Below, piece after piece: positions 1-5,650 of a DNA stretch of 5,650 nucleotides. Source of the DNA: Opitutaceae bacterium (GTDB taxonomy: Bacteria; Verrucomicrobiota; Verrucomicrobiia; Opitutales; Opitutaceae); NCBI GenBank assembly GCA_023269455.1, contig JAHFTG010000025.1, positions 1 through 5,650 of the forward strand, in the 5' to 3' direction. Numbering within the stretch: the stretch's first letter is position 1; every line of letters begins with the position of its first letter. The position numbers and the translations under genes are program-made. The notes under the pieces were generated by a model. That model ran no database searches. It was given only the letters and a program-made list of their open reading frames with translations, and was not told the origin of the DNA.

Positions 1-812
1 AGCATCGCGCCGTCGGTGAACTCGACGAGGGCGTGGACGATGCTTTGCGGGTGGAGCACGGCGTGGCATTGGTCGGCGCGCAGACCGAAGAGGCACTGCG
101 CCTCGATGAGTTCGAGGCCTTTGTTGGCGAGCGTGGCGGAGTCCACGGTGATCTTGGGGCCCATCGACCAGTTGGGATGTTTGAGGGCGTCGGCCACGGT
201 GACGCGGGAGAGTTTTTCGGCGGGCCAGTCGCGGAAGGCGCCCCCGCTGGCGGTGAGGGTGATGCGGCGGACGTCGGCGGAGGCGTGGCCTTGGAGGCAC
301 TGGAAGACGGCGTTGTGCTCGCTGTCCACGGGGAGGAGTTTCGCGCCGCTGGCGCGGGCGGCGGCCATCACGAACTTGCCGGCGAGGACGAGGATTTCCT
401 TGGAGGCGAGGGCGAGGTCTTTGCCGGCGGCGAGGGCGGCGAGGGCGGGCTCGAGGCCGGCGGTGCCGACGACGGCGACGAGCACGGTGTCGGCTTCGGG
501 GAGCTGTGCGAGGAAGGTGAGACCGGAAACGCCGCTGTGCAGAGTGACGCTAGGGGGAAACGCGTTGGCGGACTTGGCGGAGGTGAAGGCGGCGGGGTCG
601 AAGAGGGCGACGTGGCGGATGCCGGGATGGGCGCGGGCGATCTCGGCGAGGCGGACGTGGTTCGAGTGGGCGGCGATGCCAACGAGTTCGAGTTTGTCGG
701 CGTGGGCGGCGATCACGCGCAGGGTGTTCTCGCCGATGGAGCCGGTCGCGCCGAGCAGGACGATGCGTTTGCGTGGAGGCTGGTTGGCAGACACGGGAGC
801 GGGAAAACTCAC
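1..812 (-). CDS. dxr: 1-deoxy-D-xylulose 5-phosphate reductoisomerase, N-terminal 270 codons (cut by window start)
   Basis: This enzyme converts 1-deoxy-D-xylulose 5-phosphate to 2-C-methyl-D-erythritol 4-phosphate with NADPH and a divalent metal, the committed step of the non-mevalonate isoprenoid pathway in the cytoplasm. My translation from GTG at 812 shows the NADPH loop GATGSIG (residues 21-27) and the ASKE segment (136-139). It also shows VDSEHN with metal ligands D163 and E165, SGG at 189-191 opening the active-site flap, HPNWSMG (212-218), NKGLE with K231 and E234, and HPQS (254-257). All expected catalytic residues are present. The family is about 390-400 residues, so roughly 120-130 C-terminal residues lie outside the window. 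I chose the GTG because it overlaps the cdsA stop as GTGA (809-812), implying translational coupling, and it places the Rossmann strand about 16 residues in. No Shine-Dalgarno sequence is visible. Identity is certain; only the exact start is open. Confidence 0.96.
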   Translation of the reverse strand, partial: MSFPAPVSANQPPRKRIVLLGATGSIGENTLRVIAAHADKLELVGIAAHSNHVRLAEIARAHPGIRHVALFDPAAFTSAKSANAFPPSVTLHSGVSGLTFLAQLPEADTVLVAVVGTAGLEPALAALAAGKDLALASKEILVLAGKFVMAAARASGAKLLPVDSEHNAVFQCLQGHASADVRRITLTASGGAFRDWPAEKLSRVTVADALKHPNWSMGPKITVDSATLANKGLELIEAQCLFGLRADQCHAVLHPQSIVHALVEFTDGAM

Positions 813-1667
813 AGCAGGCTGAAGACCAGAAAGCCGACGGGCGCGGTGAGGATCAGGCTATCGGAGAGGTCGAACATCCCGCCGATGCCGGGGATGGTCG
901 CGCCGGAGTCTTTGGTGTTGGCGCGGCGTTTGATGACTGACTCGACGAGATCGGAAACGATGGCGAGCGGCGCGATGAGCACGGCGACGCCGGCGGCCAG
1001 CAAGGGCGTGAACGAGACGGGCAGATAATCGCGGCAGAACCACGCGATGCCCGCGCCGAGGGCGGCGGAAGTGAGGATGCCGCCGATGGCGCCTTCCCAA
1101 GTTTTCTTGGGGCTGATGACGGGGGCCATCTTGTGTTTGCCGAAGGCCATGCCGGCGAGGAGCGCGCCGACGTCGCAAAACTTCGAGACGGCGATGAGCC
1201 ACAGGGCGAGGACGAGGCCGGTGTTGGCGTGCGGGCCCGTGATCAGCAGCGTGCGCACGAGGAACTGGAGCATGAACGGCACGTAGAGGAGGCCGAAGAG
1301 GGTCCACGCGAGCGACTCGACGCGGTTCTCGGGGTTGCGCTCGCCGACGATGCGAATGGCGAAGACGACTGCGGAAATCGCGAGGATGGCTTCCGGTGTG
1401 ACCAGCGGGCAGCGCGCGATGGCGAGCGGCGAGAGCATGATCGCGGCGCCGAAGAGCAGGCCGAGGCGGTCGAAGGGTGCGCCGCCCATGCGGCGGACCA
1501 TCTGGTAAAGTTCGCGCTGGGTGAGCGTGCCGACGAGCACGGCGAGGACGATGCCGCCCCGCGCCTGGAAGAAATAGATCGTGGCAAAAATGATGAGCCA
1601 GAGAGAGACGGTGCTGAAGATGCGTTTGCCCACGTTGGAAAGGGAGAAGTGCGCGTTAACCGGGGAG

Positions 1668-2408
<741 letters not shown>

Positions 2409-2414
2409 GCGCGG

Positions 2415-2450
2415 GGAGGTGAGTTAGGGCGGCGGGTGAGCCTTTGACAA
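2415..2450 (-). promoter_or_regulatory. Possible promoter for the uppS-cdsA-dxr operon
   Basis: Reading the minus strand, TTGTCA (complement of 2445-2450) matches the -35 consensus at five of six positions. About 17-18 bases downstream lies a weak CTAACT/TAACTC element near 2422-2427. It is placed correctly to initiate a few bases before the uppS ATG at 2408. The -10 element is poor, so this is a tentative call. It overlaps a TTGACA on the opposite strand. Confidence 0.25.
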
Positions 2451-2480
2451 GCCGCCAGCACGGGAGAACGGCCGGGCCGG

Positions 2481-2509
2481 TTGACGTCACCCGTCGTCGG
2501 GTGGAGAAT
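2481..2509 (+). promoter_or_regulatory. Putative sigma70-type promoter of the pterin dehydratase gene
   Basis: TTGACG (2481-2486) is followed, after exactly 17 bases, by GAGAAT (2504-2509), which matches the -10 consensus at four positions including the key second A and final T. Initiation about seven bases downstream would fall at or next to the ATG at 2516, so the message could be leaderless. Against that reading, GGAG at 2503-2506 sits nine bases before the ATG and could be a Shine-Dalgarno site on a longer transcript from further upstream, where a perfect TTGACA occurs at 2444-2449 but without a good -10. Confidence 0.4.
2488..2503. repeat. Inverted repeat filling the putative promoter spacer
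   Basis: CACCCG (2488-2493) and CGGGTG (2498-2503) are perfect 6-base inverted arms around TCGT. They directly abut the palindrome TGACGTCA (2482-2489). The arms occupy almost exactly the 17-base spacer between the TTGACG and GAGAAT hexamers. This could be a repressor operator, or a hairpin near the start codon in a longer transcript. It could also be chance in GC-rich DNA. Confidence 0.45.
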
Positions 2510-2515
2510 AAATCC

Positions 2516-2812
2516 ATGAAAACCCCTCCGCTGCCCCGCAAAAAAATCGCCGATGCCTTGGAAACCCTCGCCGGCTGGACGTTTGAAAACGATGCCCTGG
2601 CGAAGAGCTACACGTTTGGGAGTTTTCGCGAGGCGATGAGTTTCATGGTGCGCGCGGGCTTCGAGGCCGAGGCGCTCGACCACCATCCGGAGTGGACCAA
2701 TATCTACAACCGAGTGGCCATCCGCCTCAACACCCACGACGCCGGCGGCAAAGTAACCTCGAAGGACGTGGAGCTGGCGAAGCGGATCCAGAAAATCTCC
2801 TGGGTGGCGTAG
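2516..2812 (+). CDS. 4a-hydroxytetrahydrobiopterin dehydratase (pterin-4a-carbinolamine dehydratase, PCD/DCoH family)
   Basis: The family dehydrates 4a-hydroxytetrahydropterin to the quinonoid dihydropterin, recycling the cofactor of aromatic amino acid hydroxylases; some bacterial members are thought to serve other pterins such as molybdopterin. The 98-residue protein is full length for the family. It carries the signature E52-x3-H56-H57-P58-E59 followed by W60, then V80-T81-x2-D84-x2-L87-A88 near the end, which is the usual PCD arrangement of active-site histidines and closing helix. ATG at 2516 was preferred over an in-frame TTG at 2444, because the extra 24 residues are low in family character and would overlap the promoter-like region. 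GGAG at 2503-2506 may serve as ribosome-binding site. No phenylalanine hydroxylase is visible nearby, so the physiological substrate is unknown. The gene converges on the lipoprotein gene with 7 bases between stop codons. Confidence 0.93.
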   Translation: MKTPPLPRKKIADALETLAGWTFENDALAKSYTFGSFREAMSFMVRAGFEAEALDHHPEWTNIYNRVAIRLNTHDAGGKVTSKDVELAKRIQKISWVA

Positions 2813-2819
2813 GGCAGGC

Positions 2820-3608
2820 TCAAAAAAGCCGGATGAGGGAACGCTCGCCGACATCGACGTGGCTGAGATTTTGCGTCGCGGGGACCGGTAACGTGCGCAG
2901 CAGATGTCCCTTGAGGTTGAAAATGCCGATCGCGGATTCGTCCTCCAAAGGAACGTAGAACTCGCGCGCGACCGAGTCGAAGGCGAGCGAGGCGGGCCGG
3001 ACATGGCGGTCGAGGGAGACCGCGCCCTGGTGTTTGCCGTCGAGGGTGTAGCTGGTGATCTTGGCCGACTCGCCGCCGCCAAGGATGAAAAAGCGGTCGA
3101 GTTTCTGGTCGTAGGCGACGCCGCCGGGAGCGCCGGTCAGACCTTCCAGAGTGATGTCGCGGACGTGTTTTCCCCTGAGCGTGGTTTCGACCAGCATCGG
3201 TTTGGTCGGGTGGCCAAAAAACAGGTCGCGGTCGCTGGAGCGAATCGCGAGATCGCCCGCGCCTTCCGGCAGGCCTTCGGCGACGAAGTCGTATTTGATA
3301 TTCCGGGCGGGCCGGTCGATCACGCGCACGGCATTGCCCGGAACGATGCGAAGGAAGAGATGATCGGTGAACGGATCGTAGGCGATGGCGTAGAGGTTGT
3401 AGGGTGAGAAAAGGAAGCTGGGGACATCGGCCTCGGGCTTGCCCGTGGATAAATCAAGGATGGTCGCGTCGGCCTTGGCGCCGACATAGACGTGGTTGGG
3501 CCCGGGCGTGGAGCAGCCGGCGAAGGCGAGCAGGCCGAGGGCGGCGGTAAGGGCGAGGATATGCTTTCGCGTTGTCACGCGGGTGGCTCGGGCTGTTAGT
3601 CGCGGCAT
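2820..3608 (-). CDS. Probable lipoprotein with beta-propeller-like repeats, function unknown
   Basis: I do not recognise a named family. The N-terminus has a basic stretch, a hydrophobic core (I17-A28) and a lipobox-like AFAG-C ending at C32, so export and lipid attachment are likely. The rest shows four units recurring every 44-45 residues, each with a small/hydrophobic-D turn and an aromatic strand: AYDPFTDHLF (76-85), LAIRSSDRDLFF (120-131), AYDQKLDRFF (165-174) and AFDSVAREFY (209-218). A fifth partial unit may close near residue 253. This spacing is typical of NHL/YVTN-type beta-propellers, which usually bind ligands or proteins rather than catalyse reactions. The 262-residue reading begins with ATG at 3608, immediately against the divergent phosphorylase ATG. 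GTG at 3578 (codon 11, then TTRKH) gives a more standard 22-residue signal peptide and is a strong alternative start. No catalytic motif was seen. Confidence 0.82.
   Translation of the reverse strand: MPRLTARATRVTTRKHILALTAALGLLAFAGCSTPGPNHVYVGAKADATILDLSTGKPEADVPSFLFSPYNLYAIAYDPFTDHLFLRIVPGNAVRVIDRPARNIKYDFVAEGLPEGAGDLAIRSSDRDLFFGHPTKPMLVETTLRGKHVRDITLEGLTGAPGGVAYDQKLDRFFILGGGESAKITSYTLDGKHQGAVSLDRHVRPASLAFDSVAREFYVPLEDESAIGIFNLKGHLLRTLPVPATQNLSHVDVGERSLIRLF
3572..3600 (+). promoter_or_regulatory. Weak promoter candidate for the phosphorylase gene
   Basis: TTGTCA (3572-3577) matches the -35 consensus at five positions. Seventeen bases later GTTAGT (3595-3600) is a poor -10 (three of six). 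If used, transcription would start within a few bases of the ATG at 3609. The element lies inside the 5' end of the longest lipoprotein reading on the other strand, which is compatible with the lipoprotein actually starting at 3578. Confidence 0.22.
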
Positions 3609-4307
3609 ATGAAAGTAGCGTTTATAAGTGGCACGAGCATCGTAAACTCGACGCAGTTCTCAGGGTGGGCGGTGCGGAGCGTCGAGACAAAACACGGGTC
3701 CGTCACCTACAAGGCACATGGCGACCATATCCTGCTCAACCGACATGGTTCCGGGACGCCGCTGCCGCCTCATGCGATCAATTACCGCGCCAACATCCGT
3801 GCGCTCGCCGATCTGGGCTTCGAGGACGTCGTTGCGCTGAATTCGGTGGGCTCGCTCAAGCCCGACCTGCCGCCCGGCTCGCTGGTGTCATGCGCCGACT
3901 ACGTCGGGCTCCAGCAGGGACCGGCGACATTTTTCGACGAAGAACTGAAGGGCGGCGCCCCGGGCATCGAGAACAACCTGATCCCGCGGCTCGTCGCCGC
4001 GCTCGCGCCGGAGTTTACGATCAAGACCGGCAAAGTTTACGTGCAGATGCGCGGCCCGCGTTTCGAGACCAAGGCGGAGATTCGCATCATCAAAGAGTGG
4101 GGCGATGTGGTCGGCATGACGGCTGCGCACGAGGCCGACCTGTGCCGCGAACTCGGGCTGCGCTACAACAGCCTCGCGATCGTGGACAACTACGCGAACG
4201 GCCTCGAAGGCACGGAAATCGATTTCGTGAAATTCAAAGATTTGGTGAAGTCGAATCAGGCGAAGGTGGACCGGCTTTTCGCGAGGCTGTTGGAGATTTT
4301 AGGATAA
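3609..4307 (+). CDS. MTAP/PNP-family nucleoside phosphorylase (6-oxopurine or 5'-methylthio-nucleoside phosphorylase)
   Basis: Enzymes of this family cleave purine nucleosides or 5'-methylthioadenosine with phosphate, releasing the base and (methylthio)ribose 1-phosphate. The 232-residue protein shows the phosphate loop GTS (8-10), NRHG (44-47), PPHAINYRANIRAL (53-66), NSVGSLKPDLPPG (78-90), GPRFETKAEI (149-158) and VVGMTAAHEADL (167-178). The base-contact segment reads VDNYANG (192-198). In true MTA phosphorylases this position is typically TDYD, with Asp binding adenine. Here N194 and A196 replace the two Asp residues, which is more like enzymes acting on 6-oxopurines (inosine, guanosine, methylthioinosine). 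I therefore give no mtnP symbol. The protein is somewhat shorter than the usual 260-290. ATG at 3609 puts the first beta strand at residue 2. No Shine-Dalgarno is visible. The dehydrogenase gene follows after 20 bases and is probably co-transcribed. Confidence 0.9.
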   Translation: MKVAFISGTSIVNSTQFSGWAVRSVETKHGSVTYKAHGDHILLNRHGSGTPLPPHAINYRANIRALADLGFEDVVALNSVGSLKPDLPPGSLVSCADYVGLQQGPATFFDEELKGGAPGIENNLIPRLVAALAPEFTIKTGKVYVQMRGPRFETKAEIRIIKEWGDVVGMTAAHEADLCRELGLRYNSLAIVDNYANGLEGTEIDFVKFKDLVKSNQAKVDRLFARLLEILG

Positions 4308-4327
4308 CTGGCTTCCTTTGCACTCTT

Positions 4328-5152
4328 ATGAAAATCGGCGTCATCGGTCTCGGGATCATCGGCGGGGTATGGGCGCGGCATTATGAGGCTGCCGGCGTGC
4401 TGGCGGGCGCGTGGAATCGCACCGCGCAGCCGGATTTCCCGCAGTGGAAGGCCACGCCCGAGGCGGTCGCCACGGCGGCCGATGTCGTGCAGATCGTCGT
4501 GGCCGATCCGGCGGCGGTGCGGACGTTGATCGCGCGTATTCTCCCTGCGTTGGGAGCGGACAAGGTCGTGGTGCAGTCGAGCACCATCGACCCGAAGAGC
4601 AGCGAGGAGTTTCGCGTGGCGGTGACCGCTACGGGCGCGCGTTATCTCGAAGCTCCGTTTACCGGCAGCAAGCCGGCGGCGGAGCAGAAGCAGACTGTAT
4701 TTTATCTGGGAGGCGACGCCGCGTTGATCGCCGAACTGGAGCCGTTGCTCTCGCTGGTGTCGCAGACGCGCCTGCACATCGGAACGAACGTGCAGGCGAC
4801 CACGCTTAAGCTCGCGATGAATCTCAATCTCGCCGTGCAGATGCAGGCGCTGTCCGAGGCGCTCACGCTGGCGCGGCGGGCGGGGATTTCGGACGACGTG
4901 TTTTTTGGGGCGATGGGAAAAAACGTGGGGCAGTCCGGCCTCACCAAGCTCAAGGAGCCAAAGCTGCGTGGAGGGGACTTTGCGCCGCAGTTCTCGGTGA
5001 AGCACATGCTCAAGGACATGCGGCTGGCCTCGGGCATCAACGGCTGCGAAGATTTTCCGGTGCTCGACACCGTGCGCGACCGCCTTGCCGCCGCCGAGCG
5101 GGCAGGCTTGGGCGACGAGGATTTCTCGGCGCTGATCAAGCTGATGGCTTGA
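4328..5152 (+). CDS. NAD(P)-dependent oxidoreductase of the beta-hydroxyacid dehydrogenase / GLYR family
   Basis: The family reduces or oxidises small hydroxyacids or semialdehydes (3-hydroxyisobutyrate, tartronate semialdehyde, glyoxylate, succinic semialdehyde). The 274-residue protein starts with a Rossmann loop GLGIIG (7-12). WNRT (29-32) follows the second strand; Arg/Thr there usually favours NADP(H). QSSTIDP is at 83-89, and the substrate segment EAPFTGSKPAAE is at 108-119. The likely catalytic lysine is K161 with N165 four residues on (LKLAMN), followed by the EAL...AG helix and a C-terminal helical domain with KHMLKDM. The GSKPA form of the substrate loop resembles GLYR/gamma-hydroxybutyrate dehydrogenases more than the classical APVSGG of 3-hydroxyisobutyrate dehydrogenase; the exact substrate is unknown. 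The frame stays open back to 3572, but that stretch is antisense-quality sequence across the phosphorylase gene, so ATG 4328 directly before the Rossmann strand is the start. The two genes probably form an operon. Confidence 0.92.
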   Translation: MKIGVIGLGIIGGVWARHYEAAGVLAGAWNRTAQPDFPQWKATPEAVATAADVVQIVVADPAAVRTLIARILPALGADKVVVQSSTIDPKSSEEFRVAVTATGARYLEAPFTGSKPAAEQKQTVFYLGGDAALIAELEPLLSLVSQTRLHIGTNVQATTLKLAMNLNLAVQMQALSEALTLARRAGISDDVFFGAMGKNVGQSGLTKLKEPKLRGGDFAPQFSVKHMLKDMRLASGINGCEDFPVLDTVRDRLAAAERAGLGDEDFSALIKLMA

Positions 5153-5235
5153 GTGCTGTGCCGCCCACGAGGTCAAAAACATATCAAAACAAAATCCCGT
5201 TTGCGCGTTGGGCGGGTGCGGTTAGGGTCTTTGCC
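5153..5235 (+). promoter_or_regulatory. Intergenic region with phased A-tracts and a promoter candidate for the MoxR gene
   Basis: In otherwise GC-rich DNA, 5173-5195 contains A-runs at 5175-5179, 5186-5189 and 5191-5194, with TCAAAA repeated at 5173 and 5184, an 11-base spacing close to one helical turn. Just downstream, TTGCGC (5201-5206) and TAGGGT (5223-5228) are separated by 16 bases and could be -35 and -10 elements. Initiation would then fall next to the ATG at 5236. The A-tracts would sit in the UP-element position. No terminator hairpin for the preceding gene was seen. The call rests on pattern only. Confidence 0.4.
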
Positions 5236-5650
5236 ATGAGCGACTTCGTCTCCGGTCCGGTGGTGTCCGATGCCCGACAGATTCTGGAACGTCTCCGCGC
5301 CAACATGCGCGTGACGATCAAGGGCAAGGACGACGTGATCGAGCAGGTGCTCGTATGCCTCGTGGCCGCAGGCCATCTGCTGATCGAGGACTTGCCCGGC
5401 GTGGGTAAGACCACGCTCGCCTACTCGCTCGCGCGCTCGATGGATTGTGCGTTCGCACGCATCCAGTTCACGAGCGATCTGCTGCCGAGTGATGTCACGG
5501 GCGTGTCGATCTACGACGAGCACGAGAAGAGTTTCGTTTTTAAGAAAGGGCCGGTTTTTGCCAACGTGGTCCTCGCCGACGAGATCAACCGCGCCACGCC
5601 AAAAACGCAGTCGGCATTGCTCGAAGTAATGGATCGCGCGCGTGTCACCA
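5236..5650 (+). CDS. MoxR-family AAA+ ATPase, N-terminal 138 codons (cut by window end)
   Basis: MoxR proteins are AAA+ chaperone-like ATPases that usually act with a neighbouring DUF58 protein and von Willebrand factor A-domain proteins in assembling or activating complexes. My translation from ATG 5236 shows GKDDVIEQVL (30-39), AAGHLLIEDLPGVGKTTLA with the Walker A lysine K58 (44-62), and RIQFTSDLLPSDVTG (75-89). FKKGPVFANVVLADEINRA then carries Walker B D115/E116, followed by PKTQSALLEVMD (122-133). This is the classic MoxR pattern without gaps. Families are about 310-350 residues, so more than half of the protein, including sensor and arginine-finger regions, lies outside the window. A leaderless or near-leaderless start is possible, since no Shine-Dalgarno sequence is visible and a promoter-like pair ends seven bases before the ATG. 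Whether DUF58 and vWA genes follow cannot be seen. Confidence 0.94.
   Translation, partial: MSDFVSGPVVSDARQILERLRANMRVTIKGKDDVIEQVLVCLVAAGHLLIEDLPGVGKTTLAYSLARSMDCAFARIQFTSDLLPSDVTGVSIYDEHEKSFVFKKGPVFANVVLADEINRATPKTQSALLEVMDRARVT

Noticed and set aside
421..480. GGCGG/GAGGGC-rich stretch resembling a short tandem repeat or G-quadruplex region
   Set aside because: It encodes the Ala/Leu/Gly-rich helix of dxr (residues about 111-130) and is explained by codon usage.
33..1028. Long plus-strand open frame (331 codons) opposite dxr and the end of cdsA
   Set aside because: It is Gly/Glu/Ala-rich antisense sequence produced by GC-rich codon bias of dxr and cdsA, crosses the junction of two real genes, and shows no family motif.
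2444..2449. Perfect TTGACA hexamer on the plus strand
   Set aside because: No acceptable -10 element at 16-18 bases (around 2466-2473 is GC-rich), so I preferred the TTGACG/GAGAAT pair further downstream.
2817..2830. GGCT-CAAAAA-AGCC mini-hairpin between the convergent genes
   Set aside because: Only a 4-base stem, and the A-run sits in the loop rather than after the stem, so it is not a credible intrinsic terminator on either strand.
3572..4327. In-frame upstream extension of the dehydrogenase (252 codons)
   Set aside because: It lies in the wrong frame across the phosphorylase gene, is Arg-rich and non-homologous in appearance, and the Rossmann strand begins right after ATG 4328.
4256..5182. 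Minus-strand open frame (308 codons) opposite the dehydrogenase
   Set aside because: His/Arg-rich antisense shadow of a well-supported gene with no recognisable domain.

Overview
The window is a gene-dense, GC-rich bacterial segment with ordinary housekeeping and accessory metabolic genes. Several traits fit a verrucomicrobial, Opitutaceae-like genome. These are a GC-rich, Ala/Arg-rich proteome, the uppS-cdsA-dxr order, a CdsA whose signature is of the 'PGxGG..D..DS' kind, and starts that mostly lack Shine-Dalgarno sequences. That placement is inference from composition and family flavour, not from a marker gene.

Layout. From 2408 down to position 1, on the minus strand, lies a tightly packed operon: uppS (undecaprenyl diphosphate synthase), cdsA (phosphatidate cytidylyltransferase) and the first 270 codons of dxr (DXP reductoisomerase, cut by the window start). 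uppS and cdsA meet at the 1633-1708 junction, where the cdsA start is ambiguous. cdsA and dxr share a 4-base GTGA stop/start overlap. Together they supply isoprenoid precursors (Dxr), the C55 lipid carrier for cell-wall sugars (UppS) and CDP-diacylglycerol for phospholipids (CdsA).

A 107-base divergent intergenic region (2409-2515) separates this operon from a small plus-strand pterin-4a-carbinolamine dehydratase gene (2516-2812). That region carries promoter-like hexamers and a compact inverted repeat. The dehydratase gene converges, with a 7-base gap, on a minus-strand gene for a probable lipoprotein built of about 44-residue beta-propeller-like repeats (2820-3608). The longest reading of that lipoprotein starts exactly back-to-back (CATATG) with a plus-strand purine nucleoside / methylthioadenosine phosphorylase family gene (3609-4307). 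Twenty bases later comes a beta-hydroxyacid dehydrogenase / GLYR-like NAD(P) oxidoreductase (4328-5152), probably in the same transcript. After an 83-base spacer with phased A-tracts, the window ends inside a MoxR-family AAA+ ATPase gene (5236 to the edge).

I saw no RNA gene, mobile element, CRISPR array or convincing terminator, and no gene-free stretch above about 110 bases. I did not find a clear undescribed system. The points most worth a second look are the substrate-pocket residues of the phosphorylase, the back-to-back start codons at 3606-3611, the inverted repeat filling a putative promoter spacer at 2488-2503, and a recurring promoter-close-to-ATG arrangement that suggests leaderless messages.
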